64,000 bases of DNA from an uncultured Ignavibacteriota bacterium (GCA_903900335.1 CAIUMP010000004.1:124001-188000); one strand, 5' to 3'. Positions 26,365-34,053 are shown, counted from the stretch's first letter. Notes: generated from the sequence alone by a model not told the origin. Made by a program: numbers and translations.

Positions 26365-27687
26365 TTATTCCAAATAATACCTAAGCGGATTCGGATAGAT
26401 CTTACATTCCTCGGCAATCCGGATCGAACTGGCGATGCGGCCCTCATTCCTAAGCCGATAGAGATTCGGAACGATACGGTCTCGAAGATCCAGCGGTGCG
26501 ATGGGGTTGATATAGATCGAGGTGCCGCCCTCGAACCCGGCGGCAGTATTGACCCGCCATTTGATGAGCACATGCCAGGGCATCTTGTACACAGCATCGA
26601 TCGGGGTATAGTACCACTCTTCATTCGACGAGATCTCTGCGCCACTTGCGGCATGGCAAGCATGGACCAAGTCGCTTACGCCGCGGATCTCCTCCTCCGA
26701 ATGTTCGTACGGCCGCGAAAAGTAACTCTTAGAGAATATCTCAATCGTTGGGTGTCGGTGGCCGATACCAGCGAAGGCTATCGCGTGGTCATTCTCGGCG
26801 AAGGTGAGGTTATGCATCGAGCTGAGATTCGCACCAAGCTCATTATAAATATTTGGGTCAGCCCGAAGCATATCTATCTGATGCCGGATGGAAGCACCCC
26901 AGTCATCAATGCCGACGAGCTGCTTGTGCAAATGATCGAAACTCGCCCCGGCCGGAGCAAGCCAGTTCTGAAATATGGAGATGTAGCGGATATACCGGTT
27001 GGCGGCGAAAATGTCCGCCATAGAGTCGATAGTGAACTTGAAGTACTGATGGTGCTCTTCCGCGGTCATGCTGCCACTGGAGTAGAGCTGTCCGGCATTG
27101 GTGGCATTGGCGGCAAAGTGCTGGCTGGCGATGATCAGTTCGTGGCTACCACCGAAAAAGGCGTCCGCGAGCAGCAGAATGACATCCTCAGGTATCTGAT
27201 CGATCTGCTTTTGGGATATTCCCGTCGCACGCATCTTGTACGCCAGGATGTCGTGAACGTGCTGTTCGCCGACGGGGTCTGCGAGATACCGCTCTTTCCA
27301 GGCAAGGTTTTCCTTCGAGAGGAAATAGCTGTAGTTCTTCTTCCAGTAATCTACCGTGACGATCTCAAACAGGTTCGCAACTCGGCGGAACAGCCACGGT
27401 GCCTCCTTCAACTCGCTGGGTCGCACGTGATCGTGACGCGTGAAGCTGAAGTCCTCATTCCGGACGAGCCGGGATTTTTCCGGAGGAGACTCGAAAATGC
27501 GGTCTGTACAAAAGGAGCAAAAGGAGGTAAGATCGGCGGCCGAGACTTCCGGGTGCTCGGATTCAAACCCGTTCGCCGCCGGTTTTGCTGCACGGCCGGG
27601 AACGCTCCAGACCTCATTATCCGTAAAGGGGTTCAGCTGCTTGATGGTCCCATCGGCCATCAGAGTGTAGTATTTCGAGTATTGCAC
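26365..27687 (-). CDS. DUF4921 family, galactose-1-phosphate uridylyltransferase-like protein
   Basis: A 440-residue protein that I match to DUF4921, a HIT-superfamily group. It opens with ADGTIKQLNPFTDNEVWSVPGR. Cys57-x-x-Cys60 (SFCSFCTD) resembles the zinc site of GalT, and LAPAGASFDHLHKQ with His252, His254 and Gln256 matches the GalT HxHxQ nucleotidyl-transfer motif, the first His being the covalent UMP or AMP carrier. It is therefore probably a nucleotidyltransferase or phosphorylase acting on a sugar or nucleotide phosphate. It is cytoplasmic. The S41 peptidase gene follows on the same strand. A 510-codon antisense frame runs across both genes and is not believed to be real. Confidence 0.75.
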   Translation of the reverse strand: MQYSKYYTLMADGTIKQLNPFTDNEVWSVPGRAAKPAANGFESEHPEVSAADLTSFCSFCTDRIFESPPEKSRLVRNEDFSFTRHDHVRPSELKEAPWLFRRVANLFEIVTVDYWKKNYSYFLSKENLAWKERYLADPVGEQHVHDILAYKMRATGISQKQIDQIPEDVILLLADAFFGGSHELIIASQHFAANATNAGQLYSSGSMTAEEHHQYFKFTIDSMADIFAANRYIRYISIFQNWLAPAGASFDHLHKQLVGIDDWGASIRHQIDMLRADPNIYNELGANLSSMHNLTFAENDHAIAFAGIGHRHPTIEIFSKSYFSRPYEHSEEEIRGVSDLVHACHAASGAEISSNEEWYYTPIDAVYKMPWHVLIKWRVNTAAGFEGGTSIYINPIAPLDLRDRIVPNLYRLRNEGRIASSIRIAEECKIYPNPLRYYLE

Positions 27688-27738
27688 AGTATAGCTCGGA
27701 AATAGGTACTCGAGGATGAGCTTTCACCCCCGGTTGGC

Positions 27739-27753
27739 ATGTCCTTTGGACAT
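27739..27753. promoter_or_regulatory. ATGTCC-TTT-GGACAT palindrome in divergent promoter region
   Basis: A 6-bp-arm palindrome in the 192-bp gap between the divergent DUF4921 and YtxH genes. Its position would suit an operator controlling either gene. No regulator is known, so this is only a candidate. Confidence 0.25.
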
Positions 27754-27879
27754 CCAGGGAATGTAGAACGAAAAAACTGCCATTCGGCTCCGCAGTTGGA
27801 ATGAATTTGACCAGACTCGTTGCGGAATGTCTGCGCGGGAAAGTGTATGAAAGAGAAATTGAAACGAGAAGGGACAGTT

Positions 27880-28236
27880 ATGAGTAAGAACAGTAGTGAC
27901 GAAACAGCGAGCGGCTCGAAGATCATGCCATTCCTTGCAGGCGTGACGTTAGGAGCCGTGGTTGGGGCGGCGATAGCACTGCTTTACGCACCAGCCGAAG
28001 GGCAGGAGTTACGGCGAGGTGCGAAGGAAAAGTTTGATGACGTTACGGATGGAGTAGGCGAGATCCTGAAAAAGGCGAAGCGCTCCGCCGAGAAGATGTT
28101 GCGCGATGGAGTCGAGGAAGCGGAAGAGATCATCGACCGCACACGAGAGCGCGCCGATGACATTCTCAACGAAGCAGATCGCGCAATTGCAGAAGCTAAG
28201 CGTCGCGCCTCGGAGCAAGTCTTTGGCGAGGAGTAG
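27880..28236 (+). CDS. YtxH domain-containing protein
   Basis: About 118 residues from the ATG at 27880, chosen because AGAAGGG lies 6 bases upstream; an earlier in-frame ATG at 27820 adds a non-native tail. It has a short N-terminus, one glycine-rich membrane segment (FLAGVTLGAVVGAAIALLYAP) and the YtxH signature LYAPAEGQELRRGAKEKFDD. The rest is a long amphipathic helix likely to form a coiled coil. Family members are small membrane proteins linked to general stress in other bacteria. It is followed 119 bp later by a DUF948 protein, a common pairing. Confidence 0.85.
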   Translation: MSKNSSDETASGSKIMPFLAGVTLGAVVGAAIALLYAPAEGQELRRGAKEKFDDVTDGVGEILKKAKRSAEKMLRDGVEEAEEIIDRTRERADDILNEADRAIAEAKRRASEQVFGEE

Positions 28237-28355
28237 CGCCCACTCTGTGCAAACAGGTGTCTCGTAACCGTTCAGAGGATCAATCCGCTGAATCGGTCTG
28301 TCATCATTTGGCGTGCGCAGGTGTTTTGAACCCGTACTGAAAAAATTTGTCTGCT

Positions 28356-28868
28356 ATGGAATTGATTCTCTATATAACTGGAGGCATTGCGCTGTTGGCG
28401 CTTGCATGGCTTTTCATCTCGCTTGCGGGCACGATCGCCGCCGTCAAGCAAGTGATGTTGGAAGTAAGATCCGACCTGGCCACAATGGTGAGCTCGGTTG
28501 AAGAAATCAAGGCAGAAGTGGTGCCGATTCTCGGTAACGTCAACGCTATCACATCGAACGTTACCTCTATCACAGCAAACGTCAGCTCGATCACCAATGG
28601 TGTGCAGGCACAGATGATCAATGTGCAGGAGACCATTGATGATGCGCTGGATGTAGTTCGGGGGTCGATCGACGATATCGAGCGCCTTAAGGACGAGTTG
28701 GTCTCGGTAGTCGAAGGGCCGATCGCGATGGTCAAGAACACAACATCCGGGACGTTCAGTGTACTTTCGAAAGTCGTGGGAATCCTTGGCAAGCTGGTGG
28801 GGAATAAATCAGATCGTCGGAAATATGCCCATCGCTCGAACGGGAAGTACGAAGAGAAGTACGAATGA
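28356..28868 (+). CDS. DUF948 domain-containing membrane protein
   Basis: About 170 residues from the ATG at 28356; a TTG three codons upstream is the only alternative. One membrane segment (about 3-25) precedes a long helical region with heptad-like spacing (VNAITSNVTSITANVSSITNGV), typical of DUF948. The C-terminal tail is short and basic (KSDRRKYAHRSNGKYEEK). It is usually encoded beside YtxH proteins, as here, and the two may interact at the inner membrane. The precise function is unknown. Confidence 0.83.
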   Translation: MELILYITGGIALLALAWLFISLAGTIAAVKQVMLEVRSDLATMVSSVEEIKAEVVPILGNVNAITSNVTSITANVSSITNGVQAQMINVQETIDDALDVVRGSIDDIERLKDELVSVVEGPIAMVKNTTSGTFSVLSKVVGILGKLVGNKSDRRKYAHRSNGKYEEKYE

Positions 28869-28891
28869 GATTAGCTCTTCCGAAAGAACTG

Positions 28892-28925
28892 AAATGTCAT
28901 TCCCGCGTAAGCGGGAATGACATTT
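28892..28925. terminator. Palindromic repeat acting as bidirectional terminator
   Basis: Perfect 15-bp arms AAATGTCATTCCCGC and GCGGGAATGACATTT around GTAA. It sits between the convergent DUF948 and trmD genes, and its A/T-flanked arms would give a U-run in either direction. Its core is the ATTCCCGC/GCGGGAAT repeat family seen at 21-46 and 29898-29980. Confidence 0.65.
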
Positions 28926-28954
28926 TAAACTGGTTGTAAGGTGAGAGTTTGAAG

Positions 28955-29629
28955 TTATTCAAGCAGATCCGGTCTTCTCTCCCGTGTCCTGCGTAGTGCC
29001 TCGTCATGTCGGTATTGGTCGATCTTCTTGTGGTCGCCACTGAGTAGTGTTTCCGGCACCCGCATCCCTTCGAACTCCGCTGGTCGTGTATAGACTGGCC
29101 CATCGAGCAATCCATTTTGGAAGGAATCCATCAGTGCGCTTTCGGAGTCGTGGATGACGCCGGGGATGAGGCGCACGATTGCATCGACGAGCACACACGC
29201 CGGCAGCTCTCCGCCTGTGAGCACATAGTCCCCAATAGAGATCTCCTTCGTGATCCACCGCTCACGCACACGCTCATCTACCCCTTTGTAGTGTCCACAG
29301 AGGATGATGATGTTCGAGAGCATCGAAAGATTATTCGCCATCGGCTGCGAAAGCATTTCACCATCGGGGCTCATAAAGATTCTCTCATCATAATCGCGCT
29401 CGGAGGTTAAGCGAGTGAACAGTGCAAAGAGCGGCTCCGGCTTCATCACCATCCCAGCGCCGCCGCCAAAGGGCGTGTCGTCGATCTGGTGATATTTGCC
29501 GAGACCGAACTCCCGCAGATCGTGAATGACGATCTCGATCACGCCGTTATCCTGCGCGCGCTTGAGGATGCTCTCGTTCAGCGGGCTGTCGAGTAGTTTC
29601 GGAGCGGCGGAGATGATGTCGATGCGCAT
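28955..29629 (-). CDS. trmD: tRNA (guanine(37)-N1)-methyltransferase TrmD
   Basis: A 224-residue TrmD of the SPOUT class. Landmarks are MRIDIISAAPKL at the start, DDTPFGGGAGMVMKPEP, and the knotted SAM site formed by LCGHYKGVDERV and SIGDYVLTGGELP. The C-terminal helical domain follows with RPAEFEGMRVPETLLSGDH. It methylates G37 beside the anticodon and prevents +1 frameshifting. It is usually found between rimM and rplS after rpsP; here it stands alone between repeats, so the ribosomal-protein cluster has been separated. Length is normal. Confidence 0.95.
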   Translation of the reverse strand: MRIDIISAAPKLLDSPLNESILKRAQDNGVIEIVIHDLREFGLGKYHQIDDTPFGGGAGMVMKPEPLFALFTRLTSERDYDERIFMSPDGEMLSQPMANNLSMLSNIIILCGHYKGVDERVRERWITKEISIGDYVLTGGELPACVLVDAIVRLIPGVIHDSESALMDSFQNGLLDGPVYTRPAEFEGMRVPETLLSGDHKKIDQYRHDEALRRTRERRPDLLE

Positions 29630-29683
29630 GAGTAATGTTTGTATGCCTCTGTGTTAGATTTCCACAACACACAATCACGGCCT

Positions 29684-29792
29684 GTCATTGCTTCGTCACC
29701 CCGGAGGGGTGACGAAGCAATCCGTGGTGGTAGAGCAGTCTCTCCTTCGACAACGGATTGCTTCGTCGGCCTTCGGCCTTCTACGCAATGAC
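29684..29792. repeat. ~110-bp GTCATTGC...GCAATGAC inverted-repeat element, copy A
   Basis: Ends are GTCATTG and CAATGAC, with internal inverted segments GACGAAGCAATCCGT and ACGGATTGCTTCGTC. It is related to copies at 32159-32268 and 33553-33663. There is no open frame of note. This is a MITE-like or REP-type dispersed repeat. Confidence 0.75.
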
Positions 29793-29839
29793 GTAAAAGG
29801 GAATGAGGCTTCTCTCGCAAGAATAGTGTCGAACCAAAC

Positions 29840-29859
29840 TTCATAATTCATAATTCATA
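29840..29859. repeat. CATAATT short tandem motif
   Basis: TCATAATTCATAATTCATAT, the same 8-base unit as at 13789-13818 and 50339-50357. Intergenic and without a known role. Confidence 0.5.
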
Positions 29860-29897
29860 TAACGTATTTGAACATCCCTTAAACCTTGCTTCCACCT

Positions 29898-29980
29898 TGT
29901 CATTCCCGCGGACGCGGGAATCCAGACCCCTGACTTTGCAGGATGATCCGAACCTAGATTCCCGCGTTCGCGGGAATGAC
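29898..29980. repeat. Paired GGATTCCCGC palindromes
   Basis: Two palindromic units in opposite orientation: GTCATTCCCGC...GCGGGAATCC at the left and GATTCCCGC...GCGGGAATGAC at the right, separated by about 30 bp. The pair ends 12 bp before the crcB start. An in-frame ATG inside it (29897) would add a false N-terminus to CrcB. Confidence 0.75.
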
Positions 29981-29992
29981 ATAACATACACG

Positions 29993-30373
29993 ATGCAGAA
30001 GTTCTTATTCCTTTCCATCGGCGCGATAGCCGGAGCCGGAGCACGATACGGCATCGGCGTGTGGACGTCGAACTGGCTCGCCGGCTCCACCGACTTCCCG
30101 TGGGCGACATTCGGCATCAACGTATCCGGCTCGCTCTTGCTGGGGTTCTTCATGCGGTATCTGACCGGTGTTCCGGCAAGCCCCGAGCTGCGCATTATGC
30201 TCACCACAGGATTTTGCGGCGCGTTCACAACGATGAGCACGTTTAGTTACGAGTTTGTGTCACTCATGGGCCAGCGACAGCATCTGATTGCCGGGGCCTA
30301 CATGCTCAGCACGATGATCGCCTCGCCGCTCGCGTGTTTTGGCGGCTATGCCGTCGCAGGTTTGTTGCTTTAA
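29993..30373 (+). CDS. crcB: Fluoride-specific ion channel CrcB
   Basis: A 126-residue CrcB/Fluc from the ATG at 29993; the frame is open further upstream only through a palindromic repeat. Four membrane segments are visible, with the family motifs GAGARYG near residue 14, FGINVSGSLLLGF (Asn in TM2) and TTGFCGAFTTMSTFS, whose Phe and Ser residues line the pore. It expels fluoride as a dual-topology dimer in the inner membrane. The adjacent DUF190 gene is a known frequent neighbour. Length is normal for the family. Confidence 0.93.
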   Translation: MQKFLFLSIGAIAGAGARYGIGVWTSNWLAGSTDFPWATFGINVSGSLLLGFFMRYLTGVPASPELRIMLTTGFCGAFTTMSTFSYEFVSLMGQRQHLIAGAYMLSTMIASPLACFGGYAVAGLLL

Positions 30374-30390
30374 TTTATTGTACCCGACCT

Positions 30391-30771
30391 ATGCATACCG
30401 AGGACATTCGACCCGAGGACACCAGCGATCCTTACGTGATTCTGCGCGTCTATATCAACGAAGCGGACAAAGTGGAGAGCGGCGCGCACCACGGCAAGCC
30501 GCTCTGGGAAGCTCTCTTCAACGATTTCAAAGCGCGCGGTCTTGCCGGCGCGACCGTCATTCGCGCCATTGCCGGATATGGCGTTGCGGCGAAGCGGCAC
30601 AGTATGCTCTCGGAGTACCTCGCGCTCGCGCTGCCGATTGTGATCGAAGTCGTCGATCGCGAGTCCGCCGTCCGCGCCGTGCTGCCGGATCTGGATGAGA
30701 TGATCGGCGCTGGATTGGTGACGATCGAGAAGGTGGAGGTGGTGATTTATCGGGTGGAGGGGAAGTCATGA
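30391..30771 (+). CDS. DUF190 family protein
   Basis: A 126-residue cytoplasmic protein from the ATG at 30391. DUF190 landmarks are LRVYINEADKVESGAHHGKPLWEALFNDFKARGLAGATVIRAIAGYG near the start and the ALPIVIEVVD strand, giving a PII-like fold. It begins 17 bp after crcB, so the two are very likely one transcript. DUF190 proteins are commonly linked to CrcB and may bind a small effector; the exact role is not established. Confidence 0.88.
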   Translation: MHTEDIRPEDTSDPYVILRVYINEADKVESGAHHGKPLWEALFNDFKARGLAGATVIRAIAGYGVAAKRHSMLSEYLALALPIVIEVVDRESAVRAVLPDLDEMIGAGLVTIEKVEVVIYRVEGKS

Positions 30772-30796
30772 ATCCCGCCCGGAACTCTCGGATCCG

Positions 30797-32134
30797 ATGA
30801 AGAGAGGACTTACAATTTTAGCCCTGCTTGTGCTAATTCCTTCTTTGCTTGGTGCTCAGTGGCAGAAAATAGCAGAGCTCAAGGGCACTGACGGCTCAAA
30901 GACGCTTGAGGAATACATTACATGTGTTTATTTTCTCGATCTTCCTGGTTCTCCCAGGATCGGCTTCGTAGGGACTGCCTCCGAACTCTACAGAACAACC
31001 AATGGAGGGGGCACATGGCTTAGTGTATGGGGCGAAGGCAGGGCGTTTTGGAATGACTACGTGTCAGAAATCTCTTTCAAGGATTCGCTTACGGGGTGGT
31101 TTACGGTCGTAGGCCTGAATAACGGCTGTTACCGGACAAACGATGGTGGCACCACTTGGTCCAAGCTTCCCGTTCCCTCTTTGGCCGCAGGGGGGTATGC
31201 ATTGCACTACAGTTCCGGTAGCGGCCTTTTACTATTAAGCCGCTTGGATACAGGGATAACGGCGACCTCAACCATGCTCGTCTCACCCGATTTGGGTGAC
31301 AGTTGGATTGTTCATCCGGAGTGGAAAAGCGGTAGTTTCTCATTCTCTACACAGATGAAGGGGATTGCAACCAACTACAGTGACATAAGTCACGGTATCC
31401 TACGCACAACAGATGGAGGTCAATCATGGATTGACGTTTTTACACCACTTTCCTGCTATCAACCCCTGGCGATCAGAGATACCTCTGTTTGTTTTGCACT
31501 TGCTGAGGACAGTGAGTATGTGCTATACCGGAGTGATGATTACGGAGCTAGCTGGCGTCGAATTAAGAATTTTGGTGCCTCTGTCGATATGATGGGCAAC
31601 AAGATTGCGCCGACTCCAACGGGAGTAATTAAGGGAGATCTTTCACGCCTCTACATTCAGACGGATTCTGGAATGTACATCTCGAGGGATGAGGGAAAAA
31701 CCTGGGTGGGTGACGGCGGTCCCCCCTATTGTTCTCTCTTTACTGATGACCGTTTCTATTGTGCGAAGGGAGTAACGATCGCTGGCATGAGCTACTCCCA
31801 AGGGGCCGTCTATGGTGGTGGTCTTTGGCGGGAGGATTGGGCGCAGTCAGATGTGAAGACTCCTTCAAGTGCGAATACCGACATCTCTGTCACCGAGAAC
31901 CCTTTCGAAATCCAAACCACGCTTCACTTCACGCTCTCCGAGGCGGCCTACACAAAGGTAGATGTGCTGGATGTTCTCGGGCGGGAGGTTGCCGTTGTTG
32001 GCACGGGCCGCATCTTAAATCCCGGCGAGCACCAATTGCCGGTAGATCTCAGCGGCAACACGGCAGGCACGTACTATCTGCGCATCTCTCTAGGGACTGG
32101 GGAAGTGAGGACGATGAAGTTGGTGAAGAGGTGA
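30797..32134 (+). CDS. YCF48/BNR-like propeller protein with T9SS sorting domain
   Basis: A 445-residue secreted protein with a signal peptide ending LGA-Q near residue 20. Asp-box units repeat through the body: TTNGGGTW, TNDGGTTW, TTDGGQSW, SDDYGASW, SRDEGKTW, predicting a beta-propeller as in YCF48 or sortilin. The C-terminal ~85 residues, from TENPFEIQTTLHF, form a T9SS type A sorting domain with VLDVLGREV and GTYYLRISL. It belongs to the same broad family as the genes at 1137 and 2584 but is not a close paralogue. It lies 25 bp after the DUF190 gene in the same direction, probably by chance. Confidence 0.86.
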   Translation: MKRGLTILALLVLIPSLLGAQWQKIAELKGTDGSKTLEEYITCVYFLDLPGSPRIGFVGTASELYRTTNGGGTWLSVWGEGRAFWNDYVSEISFKDSLTGWFTVVGLNNGCYRTNDGGTTWSKLPVPSLAAGGYALHYSSGSGLLLLSRLDTGITATSTMLVSPDLGDSWIVHPEWKSGSFSFSTQMKGIATNYSDISHGILRTTDGGQSWIDVFTPLSCYQPLAIRDTSVCFALAEDSEYVLYRSDDYGASWRRIKNFGASVDMMGNKIAPTPTGVIKGDLSRLYIQTDSGMYISRDEGKTWVGDGGPPYCSLFTDDRFYCAKGVTIAGMSYSQGAVYGGGLWREDWAQSDVKTPSSANTDISVTENPFEIQTTLHFTLSEAAYTKVDVLDVLGREVAVVGTGRILNPGEHQLPVDLSGNTAGTYYLRISLGTGEVRTMKLVKR

Positions 32135-32158
32135 ACGTCTTTCATTTCCCCATTGCAC

Positions 32159-32268
32159 GTCATTGCGAGGAACCGCGTAGCGGTGACGAAGCAATCCGTT
32201 GTTGAGAAGCGCGTTGTTCCTCGACGAGGGATTGCTTCGTTGTCCCTCCGGGGCGGCCTCGCAATGAC
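32159..32268. repeat. ~110-bp GTCATTGC...GCAATGAC inverted-repeat element, copy B
   Basis: Begins GTCATTGCGAGGAA and ends GGCCTCGCAATGAC, with the internal pair GACGAAGCAATCC and GGATTGCTTCGTT-like segments. It occupies most of the gap between the BNR cargo gene and the two-domain VOC gene. Confidence 0.75.
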
Positions 32269-32357
32269 ATGGCAAAGAATCGGTGCCTCCGCACAACTTC
32301 GTTGTAAATTTGCAGACGATTTGTCGCTTACCAAATCACCATGCTTTCAAGAGCTTT

Positions 32358-33134
32358 ATGGCAGTAGTTAAATCACACACTCACGGTAATTTTTCCTGGT
32401 GCGAACTTGTCACCACGGACGCGGTCGCCGCGAAGCAGTTTTACTCGCAGCTTTTTTCTTGGGAGATCGAGGATATGCCGATGGGACCGGACGAGTTTTA
32501 TACGATGCTCAAGCTCAAGGGCGAGTACGTTGCGGCGCTATATGGCATGAACAAGGAGCAGGCGGAGCCTGGCGTGCATCCGCATTGGAATGTGTATGTC
32601 ACTGTCGCCAGTGCGGATGATGCTGCGGCGAAAGCAAAGTCACTGGGTGGGACGATCATCGCGGAGCCGTTCGATGTGATGGATGTTGGCCGCATGACGA
32701 CTATCAACGATCCAGCCGGTGCGCAACTTCAATTGTGGGAGGCGAAGAAGCACAATGGATCGGGTATCATCGATGAGCCGGGCGCATTCTGTTGGTTCGA
32801 ACTCAATGTTCATGATGTCGAAGCAGCGAAGGCGTTCCATACGGGATTATTCGGCTGGACTGCTGGAGGATCCCCAGAGTACACCGAGTGGATCAACGGC
32901 GAGAAGCACATTGGTGGCATGATGCAGATCAAGCCAGAGTGGGGACCGGTTCCTCCGACGTGGACTTCCTACATCATGGTTGAAAATTGCGACGCAACCG
33001 CAGATAAGGCCGTTGCTCTCGGCGGCACGATGATCACTGGCCCGGATGATATTCCTGGCATGGGACGATTCGGAATCGTGAGAGACCCGCAGGGAGCATA
33101 CTTTGCAATCTATCAGATGAGCCGGCCCGCTTAG
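32358..33134 (+). CDS. Two-domain VOC (glyoxalase-fold) protein
   Basis: About 258 residues from the ATG at 32358; upstream in-frame codons run back towards the repeat and look non-native. Two VOC modules are present: residues 10-130 (GNFSWCELVTTDAVAAKQFYSQLFSWE...NDPAGAQLQLWEAK) and 135-258 (GAFCWFELNVHDVEAAKAFHTGLFGWT...RDPQGAYFAIYQ). This layout matches the CFP-30-like glyoxalase/bleomycin-resistance group. No specific substrate can be assigned. It is convergent with the next VOC gene and overlaps it by 4 bases at the 3' ends. Confidence 0.85.
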   Translation: MAVVKSHTHGNFSWCELVTTDAVAAKQFYSQLFSWEIEDMPMGPDEFYTMLKLKGEYVAALYGMNKEQAEPGVHPHWNVYVTVASADDAAAKAKSLGGTIIAEPFDVMDVGRMTTINDPAGAQLQLWEAKKHNGSGIIDEPGAFCWFELNVHDVEAAKAFHTGLFGWTAGGSPEYTEWINGEKHIGGMMQIKPEWGPVPPTWTSYIMVENCDATADKAVALGGTMITGPDDIPGMGRFGIVRDPQGAYFAIYQMSRPA

Positions 33135-33505
33135 TAACTCGCCAGTGGATCGCGCAGATACTGGCAGATGTGAACCGGAGTGCCATCCGGATCTTCGACA
33201 GTAAAGAAGTGCATGAAGCCCGGTGCTTCCTGCACTTCTTGCAGTATTGTAACACCGTTCGCGCTCAGGCGGGTGAATTCCGCTTGCACATCATCCGTTC
33301 GGAGCATGATGGCAATGGGTGCCTCGCCCTCGAAAACGGGGCTGGCTTCCTTCAACTTGAAGAACGAGAAGCGCATCTCTCCCGCTACGGCGGCGAAGTA
33401 GTTCTCGCGTCCGCCGAGGAGTGTGAGACCGAGTTTATCGATGTAGAACTCACGCGCGCGCGTGATGTCGGGGGTTCGAATGACGAGTTGGTTGCAGGTG
33501 AACAT
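33131..33505 (-). CDS. Single-domain VOC protein (glyoxalase-like)
   Basis: A 124-residue protein with one VOC domain in the usual two beta-alpha-beta-beta-beta modules: TPDITRAREFYIDKLGLTLLGG, then AIMLRTDDVQAEFTRLSANGV and FTVEDPDGTPVHICQY. The last segment supplies a Glu-type metal ligand position in the family; the ligand set is incomplete by eye, so catalytic activity is uncertain. It is cytoplasmic. It shares its 3' end with the convergent two-domain VOC gene. Confidence 0.82.
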   Translation of the reverse strand: MFTCNQLVIRTPDITRAREFYIDKLGLTLLGGRENYFAAVAGEMRFSFFKLKEASPVFEGEAPIAIMLRTDDVQAEFTRLSANGVTILQEVQEAPGFMHFFTVEDPDGTPVHICQYLRDPLASY

Positions 33506-33552
33506 GGTGTGGAAATTCGCTTTAGAGTTTGATCGGTTAGAGAAAGAAAAAA

Positions 33553-33663
33553 GTCATTGCGAGGAAACCCCGTAGGGGTGACGAAGCAATCCGTTGTCGA
33601 GGGTGAATGTGCTCCTTGTTAACGGATTGCTTCGTTGTCCCTTCGGGACGGCCTCGCAATGAC
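33553..33663. repeat. ~110-bp GTCATTGC...GCAATGAC inverted-repeat element, copy C
   Basis: Begins GTCATTGCGAGGAA and ends GGCCTCGCAATGAC like copy B. It lies between the VOC gene and the orphan antitoxin gene, 53 bp beyond the antitoxin stop, where a toxin gene would normally be found. Confidence 0.75.
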
Positions 33664-33716
33664 TAAAGGAATAAGGGGAATTGAATGCGTCGATATGGGG
33701 GTCAGACTAGAGTTTT

Positions 33717-33941
33717 TCAAGACCGTGCTCTATCTCGCAAGCCCCGAATTACATCGTCTCCCTCAACTCCGACGACAAGACCCGCATCCCATCGCTCTTT
33801 TCTCAGCTCTGCCTCGTCAAGCCATGCGCGTTTGACATCATCTTCGGGCATACTTTCAAGTAGCCGTTCCGCAACGTGCCGACGTTCCTCCGGTGGAAGC
33901 TCGAGTGCTTCCGCAATGACGCGATCCATCTCTCTATGCAT
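33717..33941 (-). CDS. Addiction module (TIGR02574-like) antitoxin, orphan
   Basis: A 74-residue acidic helical protein. It matches the TIGR02574-type addiction module component: IAEALELPPEERRHVAERLLESM, a central acidic spacer, then RAWLDEAELRKERWDAG. Such proteins normally sit just upstream of a RelE/ParE-family toxin on the same strand. Here the downstream bases hold only repeat copy C and then the VOC gene, so no toxin is present. It may be a leftover antitoxin, or it may have taken another role. A second ATG four codons in is an alternative start. Confidence 0.7.
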   Translation of the reverse strand: MHREMDRVIAEALELPPEERRHVAERLLESMPEDDVKRAWLDEAELRKERWDAGLVVGVEGDDVIRGLRDRARS

Positions 33942-33996
33942 GATAATTTGAACTCATTGGAGTAATCATAAGTGCCAATCTATTCTGCCCATCAAA

Positions 33997-34030
33997 CAAA
34001 AAGCCCCCGCCAATCGCATGGCAGGGGCTT
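33997..34030 (-). terminator. Rho-independent terminator after the CFA synthase-like gene
   Basis: Read on the minus strand, AAGCCCCTGCCA pairs with TGGCGGGGGCTT around a six-base loop, followed by TTTTTGTTTG. It is a strong stem with a U-run, placed 24 bp after the stop of the fatty-acid synthase-like gene. Confidence 0.9.
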
Positions 34031-34053
34031 GATAATTCTATCTGGAAGCTGAG

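Larger units (their letters stand above)
29630..29992. other. 363-bp intergenic region made of repeats
   Basis: The gap between trmD and crcB holds repeat copy A (29684-29792), the CATAATT motif (29840-29859) and a paired GGATTCCCGC element (29898-29980). No additional gene is supported. No fluoride riboswitch could be recognised in front of crcB. Confidence 0.6.

Noticed and set aside
26173-27705. A 510-codon open frame on the plus strand across the DUF4921 gene and the start of the S41 gene
   Set aside because: It is antisense to two proteins with clear family motifs (HLHKQ, SFCSFC; S41 core), has no recognisable domain, and runs across two genes and their intergenic gap. Long antisense frames are expected at this base composition.
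29993-30771. Fluoride riboswitch in front of crcB
   Set aside because: The sequence before crcB is made of palindromic repeats; no pattern resembling the crcB RNA motif was found.
29684-33663. CRISPR array
   Set aside because: The repeated units are about 110 bp, internally inverted and separated by whole genes, not short direct repeats with spacers; no cas gene is present.
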